Shown piece after piece: positions 1 through 9,180 of a DNA stretch of 64,000 nucleotides. Each line of letters opens with the position of its first letter. Within the stretch, counting starts at the first letter, position 1. Origin of the DNA: JAPPHA01 sp964291635 (lineage in GTDB: Bacteria > Pseudomonadota > Alphaproteobacteria > Rhodobacterales > Rhodobacteraceae); NCBI GenBank assembly GCA_964291635.2, contig OZ219890.1:1-64000 (forward strand), in the 5' to 3' direction. The notes under the pieces were generated by a model. It did no database searches, was not told where the DNA came from, and saw only the letters and a list, made by a program, of their open reading frames with translations. The position numbers were made by a program, and so were the translations under genes.

Positions 1-929
1 TCGCGCATCCATGCCGCGACCCGGTTCAGCGGCCGGTGGCAGGCGTAACGCTCGAACAGGAAACAGACCCAGAAGCTGATGCCGAAGAGCGTGTGGGGAA
101 ACAGCCGGGGAACCGGCGGCGCCGAAACCTCCTGCGGCGCCGACGCACAGGTGCAGTTGCGCCGCCAGCGGTTGCGCTGGATGATCCGGACATGCGCCTT
201 GACCTCGACCTCGATGGTCTCGGAATCATGGCTGCCGTTCTTCACGTAGGGAAGGCCGCAGCAGGGACAGACACGCTCCGCCTCCGGCGGGTCGTGAACC
301 TCGGACTTGCGCTCCATCTCCGGCCGCGCTGTCCGGCCGTGCCCGGGCTTGTCCGCCTGCTGGCCACGTTTACGGCTACTGCCGGACCCGGACTTCTCCT
401 TCTTCTCGCTGGTGCGGCCGAACCTTGCCTTTGCATGCGTCGCACCCGCCGAGCGGAGCCTCTCGTTCTCCGCCTTGAGTTCCTCCAGTTCCTCCGCCTG
501 TTGCGCAATCACAGCCTTCAGACGGGAAATCTCCTTGCGCATGCCCACAATCGTGTGCGGGCCGCTGTCGATACCGGCGGCGTTCAGCAGCCCCTGTAAC
601 CGTGCCAGCTTCTTTTCCAGCTTGCGCAGGTTCCGCGCACTCTGGCTCCGGCCAAGCTCCTTCAGCTCCGCGCGCGCCGCGGCAAGCTTCTCGCGGTTGC
701 TCTCGAAGATCCCGCGCAGTTGGTTGAGTTCGCCACGGGCCCGGATCGATTCCAGCTTCCATTCCTCGCCACGGGCTTCCGCTTCCCCGAGCTTGTCTTT
801 CAGTGCCGTAATCTCGGCTTCCGCCGCCTCGGCACGTGCATGCTCCCGTTCGTACAGACGTTTCAACTCCTCCGGCGGCAGGGCCGACGGATCGACAACA
901 TCGCAAACAGGGCCTCCGGAATCCAACAT
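1..929 (-). CDS. tnpC: IS66-family transposase (TnpC), N-terminal part
   Basis: The minus-strand frame from the ATG at 927-929 is open to the window edge (309 codons). It opens with a long charged coiled coil (about residues 10-150, rich in Glu, Lys, Arg and Ala), then a basic KARFGRTSEK motif typical of IS66 N-termini. A zinc-binding motif CPCCGLPYVKNGSHDSE follows, and then the start of the catalytic region. The DDE residues would lie beyond the window. It mobilises the surrounding IS66 element. The start was chosen as the first ATG, where coiled-coil composition begins. Family assignment is firm; activity cannot be judged. Confidence 0.85.
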   Translation of the reverse strand, partial: MLDSGGPVCDVVDPSALPPEELKRLYEREHARAEAAEAEITALKDKLGEAEARGEEWKLESIRARGELNQLRGIFESNREKLAAARAELKELGRSQSARNLRKLEKKLARLQGLLNAAGIDSGPHTIVGMRKEISRLKAVIAQQAEELEELKAENERLRSAGATHAKARFGRTSEKKEKSGSGSSRKRGQQADKPGHGRTARPEMERKSEVHDPPEAERVCPCCGLPYVKNGSHDSETIEVEVKAHVRIIQRNRWRRNCTCASAPQEVSAPPVPRLFPHTLFGISFWVCFLFERYACHRPLNRVAAWMR

Positions 930-1039
930 GCAGCCGGATTAACAGATGTCGGGAACCGTTGCCAGAAGAAAATGAAACCCGGGAATACAGCCATCAAACG
1001 CCGAAAATAAAGGCCATCACCCCCTTACCGAACGCTTAC
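1..1039 (-). mobile_element. IS66-family element, one end (truncated by window edge)
   Basis: The element end is at 1039. Read leftwards on the minus strand it begins GTAAGCGTTCGGTAAGGGGG, and GTAAGCG is the usual start of IS66-family terminal repeats. The transposase gene starts about 110 bases inside this end with no accessory tnpA or tnpB before it, as in the tnpC-only subgroup. The other end lies outside the window, so neither its integrity nor its target duplication can be judged. Confidence 0.75.
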
Positions 1040-1259
1040 ATTCGAAGAACATACATGCACGCCTATGTAACCAGAACGAACGTTTAGTAACACTCAGGGT
1101 ACAAACGGTGATTCCGAATAATCATGAGGACAAGCCATTCCATGCATATATGTGTCGCATATGATTCAGGGTTATTGTTCGGGATTGCATTTCAACCTTG
1201 CCACAGGGTCAGTCACTTGTAGGATAGAAAACCACAATCCCGATCCCGGACCTTCCGCC
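1040..1259. other. AT-richer intergenic region before the relaxosome-like genes
   Basis: This 220-base stretch lies between the IS66 end and the first ribbon-helix-helix-like gene and is clearly richer in A and T than its surroundings. It contains short symmetric elements around 1142-1165 (ATATG and GCATATG repeats). Its position just upstream of genes that look like relaxosome accessory proteins makes it the best place here to look for an origin of transfer, but no nic site can be recognised by eye. Confidence 0.3.
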
Positions 1260-1619
1260 ATGGCCAGCCTTCCGAAGAAACTTCGCAAGCAACGCTGCAT
1301 CATGACCACCGACAGCGAGTGGGAGATGATCACCGGCCGCGCCAGGCGCGCTGGCAAGACCAATTCCAGGTTTATCGTCGAGCGTATGCTTGAAGCCGCC
1401 GAACGGCAACCGGCCGTCGCCGAACCCGCCGACACCCGTCCAGCACTGTCACCGGGAATCCAGCAACGCATGGCGCTCGCGATGCTCGTCCTTGCCCGGA
1501 TCGAAGAACAGCGGCTCCGGGACACGGGCGCAGCCGCCTTGTGGGACAGGCTGGTCGCAGAGGAAACCGAATTTCTCGATTGCGAAGACCTGCTGCCAGG
1601 GGAGGCACGGCATGGCTGA
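1260..1619 (+). CDS. Small DNA-binding-like protein 1 (ribbon-helix-helix / MobC-like)
   Basis: A 119-residue protein. A basic N-terminus (LPKKLRKQRC) leads into a strand followed by TDSEWEMITGRARRAGKTNS and a helix FIVERMLEAA. This is the strand-helix-helix pattern of plasmid mobilisation and relaxosome accessory proteins that bind the transfer origin. The C-terminal half is helical and acidic. The ATG at 1260 is where the conserved pattern starts; no good ribosome site precedes it. The stop overlaps the next start by 8 bases. It is the first of three tandem paralogues facing the MobF relaxase gene, which supports a role in the relaxosome (inference). An antitoxin-type regulator is the main alternative. 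Confidence 0.6.
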   Translation: MASLPKKLRKQRCIMTTDSEWEMITGRARRAGKTNSRFIVERMLEAAERQPAVAEPADTRPALSPGIQQRMALAMLVLARIEEQRLRDTGAAALWDRLVAEETEFLDCEDLLPGEARHG

Positions 1620-2094
1620 ACGGCGGCGCAGGCAACGCTGCGTGACCTGCAAGCCGTCGGAATGGAAGGCAATCAGGGCCGGGGCGCGGGCCGCCGGTAT
1701 GGACATTTCGGCCTTCATCCTGTCGCGGGTCCTTGACGGGGAATCCCCGGACGGACCGCCGCATCCGGAGTCGGGCTATCCCGTGGCCCTGACGGGAGCG
1801 GAACAGCGTCGGCAACTGGAACTCCTGGAGCGGCTTGTTGAGAACAGCCGACGGTTCCTGGACGAACCTGTCGTCCCGGGCACCGGGGCCACCATGCGCG
1901 AGGCCATGGCATTCCTGGTGCAGTCATCATCTCCGGGCGCATTCGAAACCGTGGGCGGGTCTTCAGCCGATCTTTCCCGCGAGCAACACGAGGTCGACGC
2001 CCGGGCCGATCCGTCCCCGCAAGCCGGGTCGCCCTTCCAGCTGGATTTCCTCGGGGAGATCGCGGAGCACCTGAACCGCCGGGGCGACCGGTGA
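1612..2094 (+). CDS. Small DNA-binding-like protein 2 (ribbon-helix-helix / MobC-like)
   Basis: A 160-residue paralogue of the preceding protein with the same N-terminal layout: basic RRRRQRCVTC, then PSEWKAIRAGARAAGMDIS and helix FILSRVLDGE. The longer C-terminal half (residues 60-160) is helical with leucine-rich stretches and has no motif I recognise. Its ATG overlaps the previous stop by 8 bases and its stop overlaps the next GTG by 4, so the three genes are probably translationally coupled. Candidate relaxosome subunit, by position next to the relaxase gene. Confidence 0.6.
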   Translation: MAERRRRQRCVTCKPSEWKAIRAGARAAGMDISAFILSRVLDGESPDGPPHPESGYPVALTGAEQRRQLELLERLVENSRRFLDEPVVPGTGATMREAMAFLVQSSSPGAFETVGGSSADLSREQHEVDARADPSPQAGSPFQLDFLGEIAEHLNRRGDR

Positions 2095-2533
2095 GGCGGC
2101 GGCGCAAGGAGAACGTCGTCAGCAATTCGATGTCGTGCACCGATGACGAATGGCAACGAACCCGGGCCTGCGCTGCTGCCGCGGGCGAAGGCGTCGGGCG
2201 GCACATCGTCCGCCGAGCCCTGACCGACGATCCGTTGCCGCATGCGAAGCCCCGGGGAGCACAGGCGCTCGATCCTGACGAACAGAAGGAGATGCACGAC
2301 GCAGTCATCCGCTTGGCCGGCAGCGCCTCGGAAACGGGTCCCGGAGGAGAGTCCTGGCTGACGGTGCTTCCCGGCTGCATCCGGTTCCTGTGTGCGGCCC
2401 GGATCACGGCACTGCTGCGGGAAGGCCGGGCCACGAACTGGACGCGCAAATCCGCCGCGCCTTCGGCGAGGACAAGGCGCTGGAAGACTTCGAGGCGCTG
2501 GTCGGCGACCGGTCCCCGGGTGACGACGCCTGA
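2091..2533 (+). pseudogene. Small DNA-binding-like protein 3, frameshifted near C-terminus
   Basis: Third paralogue of the tandem set. It starts at a GTG overlapping the previous stop (GTGA). The N-terminus again reads basic RRRRKENVV, then DDEWQRTRACAAAAGEG and helix IVRRAL. The starting frame would run on for 347 codons through antisense relaxase sequence. After about 2430 the natural protein continues instead in another frame, with ELDAQIRRAFGEDKALEDFE and a stop at 2531-2533, four bases from the end of the convergent relaxase gene. Two extra bases in the GGCC/GGGCC runs near 2423-2435 would explain the break. Whether this is a real mutation or a consensus error is open. Confidence 0.6.
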
Positions 2534-2537
2534 AGCT

Positions 2538-5500
2538 TCACATCGACATCCCGAACCCCCGCGACCTGTCGATCTCGATTGCCCGCAGCTTTTTCAGTTC
2601 CCCCAGCCTTGTCCCGCGGTCGGCCTCGTTGGCCCAGCAGGACCTGTGGATTCTTCCTGCCTGGGAGAGAAGACGGAGACTGGTTTCCCGTTCGGTTCCC
2701 TCGGGGAACGCTTCGGTGCCCGTCGAGCCAAGCACCCTGAAGCGGACCCGGTCCGATGCCGGTTCGGTCCCGGGCTCGACGGAGACGACCTCCGCCACGA
2801 TGGCGCGCACGCCGTCTGTGCCGTCCGGACTTTCGCCCCGCACCATCTCGATCCAGCGGATCCGGTCGCCCGGAACGATCCGGGCATCTTCCGGCACCCT
2901 GGCAGAGATCCCGCCCTCCGTCCCGCAGGCAACGGAAAACGACCCCGCAGCTTCGGGCCGCATGGCCTCCCGCATGTCTTCGTCGGGCCAGGGCCGGCGA
3001 TGGACATCGCCCCTGAAGAGAGTCCTGGCCGTGACGGGCTTCGGCACGAGCATGGAGTGGTACCGTCCCGATCCTTCCTGGATCTCGAACGTATCGCCGG
3101 AATCGGTGGTGCCGGGCCGTACCCCGACGACTAGGTCTTCCCGGATCTTCGGCGCGCCATCGCGATCGTCGATCCAGCGGATCCGGTCTCCGGGAACAAG
3201 GTCCCCGGCCGCGCGGATCCAGTGCGGGGCATCGGCGGCGCGCCCGCCGGGGTTGTGTCCGGGATCCTCTTCGGCCCAGGCCAGCACGCGGTCGTCACGG
3301 CGGAACATTTCCGTGAGCCGCGCCAGCCACAACCTGAGAGTGTCAAGGCTCGAGCGGACGGCCTTGAGATGCGGTTCCCAGGCCGCTCCCTCCCGTGACA
3401 TCCGGTCACCCCGGTCACGCAGATCTTCGGCATCCCGCCGCCAGAAGGAATACGCGCTTCGCTGCTGCGGCAGGCGCCTGACGGCGGGGCCGTCGTCCAT
3501 GAAGAGGGCAGAGCGTCGGTTCCGGCTGCGGACGACCCGTTCCGTGAATTCCCGGACATGCCGCCGCCGCTGCCGCTGTACCCGGCATTCGTCGATGATG
3601 CGCCCGAACATCTTGGCGGATTCGTCGGGGACGAAGGGATCGGCCGCGAGCGTCTCCACGCGGGAGATCAGTTCGTCATGGCCTTCCGCGTAACAGGGCA
3701 GCGTTCCGTCGTTCTTCGCCCGGGCCTCGAGGGCCTGCCAGTCGCGTCGCACGGCCATTGCCTGGTTGAATTTCATGCCGGACCTGAGACCGGCGAGGCC
3801 GTCCTCTACCCCGGACCGCAAGCCGGAGCCTCCGTTGAGATGCGGGGCGAATTCCGGCGCGTCCAGCATGTTCCGTCCCTCCGCGATCAGCCCAACGGCT
3901 GCTTTCCATTCGGGTCGGCCTGTCTCGACCGGTTCGCCGGAATCGTAGAGCGACCTGACTACCGGGCGCGACCTTTCCCTGTAGCTCGCCACCTCGTCGC
4001 GCCGGGCCTTCTCCCGGCTGATCATGGCACGGCGGCCTTCGAGGCGTTTGCGGTATTCCGCGGGTAGAACGTCGATGCCACGCTCGTGGTCCAACCGCAT
4101 GGCGGTATCCTCGAATTCGGGCAGATCGAGGACACTCCGGCCTTCCGATTTCGCATTCTCCATAAGCGTCTCGAAGGCCCGGTCCGCAACCAGGAGCGGA
4201 TCCTTGTCCCGAAGAACGATCCGGTCTGCTTCCGCCACCCTGTCGCCGAACCGTTCCCCGACCGCCTCCAGGGCCGTCATCCTGAGGCCGGTCCGCTCCT
4301 CCAGTGTCTCCACCAGTTGCTCCCGGTTGTCGGTCAGCACCACGACCTCGTCCCGGGCCCGGCTGACCTCCACGTAGAAGTTCGCCTGGTCCGTGAGCGC
4401 CCCGTGAGCGGAATCGAGCACCGCGATCACCCGGTCCGCCGTGATCCCCTGGGCGCCATGGACGGTCGAACTGTAGGCATGGTCGATGTGACGGAGCTGG
4501 GCGTCGTCCCGTGCAAACCGGATTTCCCTCCCGTCCGGCGCCGCCAGCCGTACTTCCTTCGGCCCGATCCCGAGAACGCGGGCATGCTCGCCGTTCACCA
4601 GTCCCCGGCGTGGATCGTTACGGGTCCAGCGGACATGATCCCCGGCCCGGATGCGGATCGGCACCGTCTCGTAGAGTTCGAGCTGGTAGCGGAGCATCTT
4701 GCCGCCGGGCTTCACCCTGAGCCTGCGGCCGTCGTCATGGACGAGTTCCGCGCGCTCGCCCTCGATGGCGAGGAAGGTGAAACAGTCCCCCGCCCGTGCC
4801 TTGCCGCCCCAGAGGTCATGGTGAAACACCGCGGCGTCGCCCTCGCTCCAGTTGCGGATGTCGCCCTTCTGGCTCCTAGTCATGCCCCGGGTGACCAGCC
4901 GGTCGAGCTCGAGTTCCCGACCTTGGAGGATCCCCTCTTCCGCGAGACCTTCGCGGACGGTTTCGTTGATATCTCTCCGGATCTCGTGGTTCGGCGCGAG
5001 CACGATTGTGCCAGCACGGACGGCCTTGTCCAGTCCCAACCAGAGCTGTCCGGCCGTGCGGCCAAGATCGGCGAACCCGACTTCATGGACCTGGCCGCCG
5101 AGGCTCTCGACTGCCAGTGCCGGTTTTTCCGCGATCATGTGGGCGATCGTCTCCTGCAGGTGCTGCGTCCGCTGCCGGAGGATATCGTCCATCACCGCCG
5201 TGGGCATTCCGGCCTGTTGCAGTTGGCGGAAGGGTTGCCCGGCCTCGACCGCCCGCAACTGCCGCTTGTCGCTGACGAGCACCAGGCGCCCGACATCGAG
5301 CCGCTCGGCAATCCGCATCAGGGCGCGCATCTGTGTCGTACCCGTCATCGAAGCCTCGTCGAGGATCATCACCGAACCGGAGAACGCGTCCTGCAGCTTG
5401 GCCATCGTTTCGTCGTCCGCCGAACCGTCTGCGATGTCCCGGTACCGGGCGAGGAAGCCTTGAAGGGTCCGCGCCGCAAGCCCGGCTTCGATCCGGAGAC

Positions 5501-6953
5501 TCCGGACCGCAGCCGCACTCGGGGCCAGTGCAATCACCCGGCGGTCTCCGGCGAGGTCCCTGACCGTTTTCAGCATCGCCGTCTTGCCCGTCCCGGCGAA
5601 GCCCTGGACACCGACAGTCACGTTGTAGTCGAGCAGGATCGTCTCGACGGCCTGCTTCTGGCCGTCGGTCAACTGACTGTCCGAAAGCGCCGCCCTGACC
5701 CGGGCCGGGCCGGCGAGCGGCTGGCCCGTGCCCCGCGAGCGTTTCATCATCCTGACGATTTCGCGTTCCGCCCTGAGCGCCCGGCTGGTCACCAGGCACG
5801 GACCGAGGCTGCGGCGAACTGCGTCCACGAGATGACCGTCCCGCTTCAGCTGTTCCCGTGCCGCCACGTAATGATCACGGGAATAAACGCCTGGGGAGTG
5901 GGCAAGGGACAGCATGCAGAGATCGGCTTCCCGGAACACCGAACTCCGCTCGGCAAGGTGCTCCACCGACCGGGCGACGATCTCCAGCATGGAGGGCAAT
6001 CGCTCTGCTTCCTCCGCCTGCCGGCGCCGTCCTGCCGCCGGGCGCGGCGGATTGCGGTCGATCCCCATCTCCCGGGCCTGGCCCCGCCATTTGGCCTCGA
6101 GCTCCAGGTGGTGGGGTTCTCCCTTCTTCTTGCGGGTGGCGTACGCCGCCTTCTGCCGGTTGGCCGTGGTATTGGCGAGGCCCCGGCTCTCGATCCAGTC
6201 CATGATCTCGGTCCGCCGTGTCGAGGACTCCACGATGAGTGCCCGGCTGTAACCCTCGATCTCGAACCCCGGCACCTGCCCGACCATGGACGGCCTGAGT
6301 GCATAGCCGAGCTTGCGTAGGCGCGCCGCGAGTTCGTTCCGGTAGTGGGCGCCGATCAGTCTCCGGGCCGGTCCCAGCGGCCCCATGTCGAGACTGCCCC
6401 AGTTTCCGTCCTCCCTCTGCGTCATGTTGGCGACCACCGCGTGGGTATGCAGGTGGGGCTCCAGGTTTCGGTTGGCCTTGTGGCGGAAGGTGGCGGCGAC
6501 CATCGAGGGGGCGTTCACGCGGACGTGGCGCCGCGTTGCCCGATCCCATCTCCGGGTCACCAGCAGGTGCGCCTCGACGAAATCCAGCGTTGCCCGCACG
6601 GCGGCGTCATGGGTTCCGATGATCCGGATGTCCCCGGCCACCAGCGCAGCCAGCGAGACCGACTTCGGTGCCTGGAAGGTAATGTCGACGCCCGGCCTGT
6701 GCTCGCGTTCACCGTCCCTGATCCGTCCGAGGACCGTGTCCGTTCCCGGAACCTTCCCTTCGAGCACGGCCGTGAAACGGGTGGGGCTGACGTGACGCCC
6801 GAGAGGCAGCGCCGCGGCGCCCCGGCCGTGCCAGCGGCTCGACTTCCTGTGTTCGGGGTCGTCCTTCGCGTAGTAGCCTTCCTGCTCGAAGTAGCGGGAA
6901 GTGGAGGTGGCGGAGGTCAGCTGCGTGACAGTGGCGACCATGAGAAAATCCAT
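2538..6953 (-). CDS. traA: MobF-family conjugative relaxase-helicase (TraA/TrwC-like)
   Basis: A 1,471-residue DNA-transfer initiator that nicks the origin of transfer and unwinds the strand to be moved. The N-terminal TrwC-type relaxase domain (about residues 5-330) has the tyrosine cluster SRYFEQEGYY at 19-28 and the metal-binding motif EPHLHTH near residue 168. The helicase region follows, with Walker A GFAGTGKT near residue 454, a Walker B-like ILDEAS and a C-terminal STVHGAQG motif near 840. The last 500 residues are charged with no domain I can name. Initiation at Met5 (6941) is equally plausible and places the tyrosines as in TrwC. No type IV secretion or coupling-protein genes are in the window, so the element is mobilisable at most on this evidence. 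Confidence 0.92.
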   Translation of the reverse strand: MDFLMVATVTQLTSATSTSRYFEQEGYYAKDDPEHRKSSRWHGRGAAALPLGRHVSPTRFTAVLEGKVPGTDTVLGRIRDGEREHRPGVDITFQAPKSVSLAALVAGDIRIIGTHDAAVRATLDFVEAHLLVTRRWDRATRRHVRVNAPSMVAATFRHKANRNLEPHLHTHAVVANMTQREDGNWGSLDMGPLGPARRLIGAHYRNELAARLRKLGYALRPSMVGQVPGFEIEGYSRALIVESSTRRTEIMDWIESRGLANTTANRQKAAYATRKKKGEPHHLELEAKWRGQAREMGIDRNPPRPAAGRRRQAEEAERLPSMLEIVARSVEHLAERSSVFREADLCMLSLAHSPGVYSRDHYVAAREQLKRDGHLVDAVRRSLGPCLVTSRALRAEREIVRMMKRSRGTGQPLAGPARVRAALSDSQLTDGQKQAVETILLDYNVTVGVQGFAGTGKTAMLKTVRDLAGDRRVIALAPSAAAVRSLRIEAGLAARTLQGFLARYRDIADGSADDETMAKLQDAFSGSVMILDEASMTGTTQMRALMRIAERLDVGRLVLVSDKRQLRAVEAGQPFRQLQQAGMPTAVMDDILRQRTQHLQETIAHMIAEKPALAVESLGGQVHEVGFADLGRTAGQLWLGLDKAVRAGTIVLAPNHEIRRDINETVREGLAEEGILQGRELELDRLVTRGMTRSQKGDIRNWSEGDAAVFHHDLWGGKARAGDCFTFLAIEGERAELVHDDGRRLRVKPGGKMLRYQLELYETVPIRIRAGDHVRWTRNDPRRGLVNGEHARVLGIGPKEVRLAAPDGREIRFARDDAQLRHIDHAYSSTVHGAQGITADRVIAVLDSAHGALTDQANFYVEVSRARDEVVVLTDNREQLVETLEERTGLRMTALEAVGERFGDRVAEADRIVLRDKDPLLVADRAFETLMENAKSEGRSVLDLPEFEDTAMRLDHERGIDVLPAEYRKRLEGRRAMISREKARRDEVASYRERSRPVVRSLYDSGEPVETGRPEWKAAVGLIAEGRNMLDAPEFAPHLNGGSGLRSGVEDGLAGLRSGMKFNQAMAVRRDWQALEARAKNDGTLPCYAEGHDELISRVETLAADPFVPDESAKMFGRIIDECRVQRQRRRHVREFTERVVRSRNRRSALFMDDGPAVRRLPQQRSAYSFWRRDAEDLRDRGDRMSREGAAWEPHLKAVRSSLDTLRLWLARLTEMFRRDDRVLAWAEEDPGHNPGGRAADAPHWIRAAGDLVPGDRIRWIDDRDGAPKIREDLVVGVRPGTTDSGDTFEIQEGSGRYHSMLVPKPVTARTLFRGDVHRRPWPDEDMREAMRPEAAGSFSVACGTEGGISARVPEDARIVPGDRIRWIEMVRGESPDGTDGVRAIVAEVVSVEPGTEPASDRVRFRVLGSTGTEAFPEGTERETSLRLLSQAGRIHRSCWANEADRGTRLGELKKLRAIEIDRSRGFGMSM

Positions 6954-7736
6954 TCAGGCATCCGGCCGATCCTACAGGTTCGGCCGAGGTCGGGCATCCG
7001 GTAAGTTCAGTGCGTCGTTCCCGACCCCGTAGCGCCGTGCTGGGGATCGGGCGGGCGGGATGCCAAAACCCGTCAATGGCGGTGAATAGTGGCGCAGTGC
7101 GGGCCGGCAATCCCGCGCTCACCCGTAGGCGATACTGAAATTGACTCCAGCTCCGGGGACCTGATAGCTGTCCGCCAAACAAGTTTTAATGCCGCGTTGG
7201 CCCGTGTTGGCAAAGGAGGATTCAGCCTTTAGATTCTGCATCCGGAATGTTTCTAACCGCCCCAATTTCAGAGCGACTTTTGCTTCGAGGCACTCTACCG
7301 TGCCTGTCATCCAGGGTTAGGAATCAGCGAAATCACCGAGAAATGGAAAAATCGCGGCTCGTCCTGAAATTTTTCGCGAAAACCCGTAAATTTGAAAATC
7401 TCGGTCGATCAAGCGGAAAACAAAGGTGCAACTACAGGGCAAAAAAACTTAACCCGCCATACAGAATCCACGCCCCCGTAATGGCCAAGATGCACGAACC
7501 GTACCCAATCCGACTCGGATGCCAGTGCCCGCATCAGGGCAAGAATGAACTGTCTCTGCCGCGCGAAGACGCACGGCATGGAAGACTGCGGCTCCGTCGA
7601 ACCTGATTGTAGTTCCTCTCTTTCCGGCTCACCGTGATGCGCTTGCCTGACACCAAAGATTCCCGGAAGCCGGCGTCAGCCCCGTATCGCTGTGGCGATC
7701 ATGGAAACGATTGCCGGTGCTCAGCGTCCAGCGCGT
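6954..7736. other. Gene-free stretch between relaxase and unknown gene
   Basis: About 780 bases with no coding region I can support. Short frames exist, but their translations lack domain pattern or consistent codon bias. The composition becomes AT-rich from about 7140 to 7460, with A/T runs (7340-7460), which fits a promoter region or old insertion debris upstream of the relaxase gene. The relaxase promoter presumably lies at its left edge. Confidence 0.4.
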
Positions 7737-8351
7737 TCAGTGGGACGCCAGACAGTCGAATTTTCGAACAAATGCCTTTTGAAGCAGACGATCATTTAGC
7801 AATGAATTGCCGTAATCGTTAACGTATTCCTCAAGTTCGTTTTGCAAGTCATTCCTAAACACTTTCTTCCTCTCGGCATCAATAGGCGGGTTGCCCGTTG
7901 CCCAAATGGTCCACCCATTTCTTGTACATGCTTCATGCAAGAGTGCGCACCGGACCGACCCGTAAAAGTCTGTTGCCGTAGCATCCGAAAACCATCTGCA
8001 GAATGGTTGTACACTACTAAGGAAATCCACAAACAGGTCACGGCTTCTAGAATATTCGTACGGTCCCAATTGGCCACCATGTTTATAGTTTTTTCCTTTT
8101 CGGATAGCTGCAAGAAACTCAATCAGTGCACATTGAATTGAGACAATCGTAAACCCTTCGCCTTCCCACGTGCCTTTTTTTTGAATAAGTTCAATTGGCT
8201 TCAGGTATCTAAGTGACAATCTTTGCCGAAAAAATCTTTCGTAGGCTTCTGCCCATAGATCGGGTTCATTCGAAACATTCGTATTGACGAGTTTGGTTTT
8301 CATGTTTTGCCAGTCAAATTCCGTCAGCGAGCCTGCCAAATTCACCATCAT
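7737..8351 (-). CDS. Protein of unknown function (about 204 residues)
   Basis: A conserved-looking soluble protein. Its segments KPIELIQKKGTWEGEGFTIV, IQCALIEFLAAI, DLFVDFL and GSVRCALLHEACTRNGW resemble a family of uncharacterised proteins I have seen in scattered bacterial genomes, but I cannot name a function. The ATG at 8351 was chosen because AAAGGAG lies about seven bases upstream; the frame is open for a further 31 codons. It is distinctly AT-rich compared with the relaxase gene, a sign of separate acquisition, and sits among mobility and defence genes. A defence role is possible but rests on location only. Confidence 0.6.
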   Translation of the reverse strand: MMVNLAGSLTEFDWQNMKTKLVNTNVSNEPDLWAEAYERFFRQRLSLRYLKPIELIQKKGTWEGEGFTIVSIQCALIEFLAAIRKGKNYKHGGQLGPYEYSRSRDLFVDFLSSVQPFCRWFSDATATDFYGSVRCALLHEACTRNGWTIWATGNPPIDAERKKVFRNDLQNELEEYVNDYGNSLLNDRLLQKAFVRKFDCLASH

Positions 8352-8974
8352 ACCAACTCCTTTGCGATTGCAGTATTTTGCAGGGTTATGTTGGAGTGTG
8401 TCAAATGTTCGTAGAACTACGGGTGTATCCCAGATTGATTGCAACGCGGAGACCGTTGGTTACTCCTGCCTGTCGAGGACAGGCTGACAGCCTGATTTCA
8501 TGGTGCAACAATGGCACCTTCGCGTCCGAGAATCGTAACCGTCAGCAAATTTAGGTTACACCCTAGATTACATTCAAACGCGCAGCGCTTTCGCGCAGTG
8601 TCCTGTGAGTACCCTATCCGCGCCAGTATGTAATACCATCGAAGCACGGCAAAAACGTCGTGGGATAGTCGTCGACTACGCTCGAGGGGAAGTTCCTGTT
8701 CACCGCAAACTGGGCTCAAAGTGGACAAGATCACGACCGAAGGGAACTAGCACGATAAATGCGTATGGAGGCGGTTGAGCAATTACGGAATAAAAACCAC
8801 TACAGCGCTGGACCTGACGCCAAGAGACCTGGCATTTATCGAAGAGGTCGAATCTTTGCCAAGAATGAGGTCGACGAGAGAGCGCCCAATCCGAGCTTCC
8901 AAGCGAAGACCGACGACCAGGCGCTCATCAATACTGTGCCCGACCTGCCGTGACCGGCGTGTGACGGCCACCCG
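8352..8974. other. Gene-poor flank left of the IS1595 element
   Basis: About 620 bases without a convincing gene. A plus-strand frame from a TTG at 8775 (LDLTPRDLAFIEEVESLPRM, then basic residues) runs into the transposon at 8983. In the uninterrupted target it would have ended two codons beyond the insertion point. It could be a small regulator disrupted at its very end, but support is weak. Confidence 0.3.
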
Positions 8975-9180
8975 CAAAACATGGGGATTATATACTTGAC
9001 TGAAATTCGGTGATGTCCGATGATCGGCCATGTTTCCTCGTCATCCTCGTCATCCCCGTCGTCCTGCTTTGGCTTTGGCTGCAACAGCGCGCGGGCAACC
9101 ATCTCCGGTGTGGCGCCTTTGTAGCGCGGGTTGGTGACTTCCACGGGCAGGGGCGAGCGCCGGTTCTTGTTGTCTGTCAT
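8836..9180 (-). CDS. Small acidic protein at the transposon end, reading out through the terminal repeat
   Basis: The fourth gene of the transposon operon; its ATG overlaps the stop of the endonuclease gene by 4 bases. The first 59 codons inside the element give PLPVEVTNPRYKGATPEMVA followed by an acidic tail (DDGDDEDDEE). The frame then translates the terminal repeat (ISVKYIIP) and leaves the element at 8982, adding about 50 host-encoded residues. The PRYKGATPEMVARAL pattern resembles small proteins I associate with IS1595-type elements. Function unknown; an accessory to transposition or to the restriction system are both possible. Confidence 0.65.
   Translation of the reverse strand: MTDNKNRRSPLPVEVTNPRYKGATPEMVARALLQPKPKQDDGDDEDDEETWPIIGHHRISVKYIIPMFCGWPSHAGHGRSGTVLMSAWSSVFAWKLGLGALSSTSFLAKIRPLR
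8975..8982. repeat. Target-site duplication, left copy (CAAAACAT)
   Basis: Eight bases CAAAACAT immediately outside the left terminal repeat of the IS1595-type element. They match exactly the eight bases outside its right end. Eight-base duplications are the rule for IS1595-family insertions. Confidence 0.95.

Noticed and set aside
4086..6320. A 744-codon plus-strand open frame opposite the relaxase gene
   Set aside because: Antisense shadow of a gene with clear relaxase and helicase motifs; its own translation shows no domain.
7247..7606. A 119-codon plus-strand open frame
   Set aside because: AT-rich and basic with no recognisable fold; no ribosome site.
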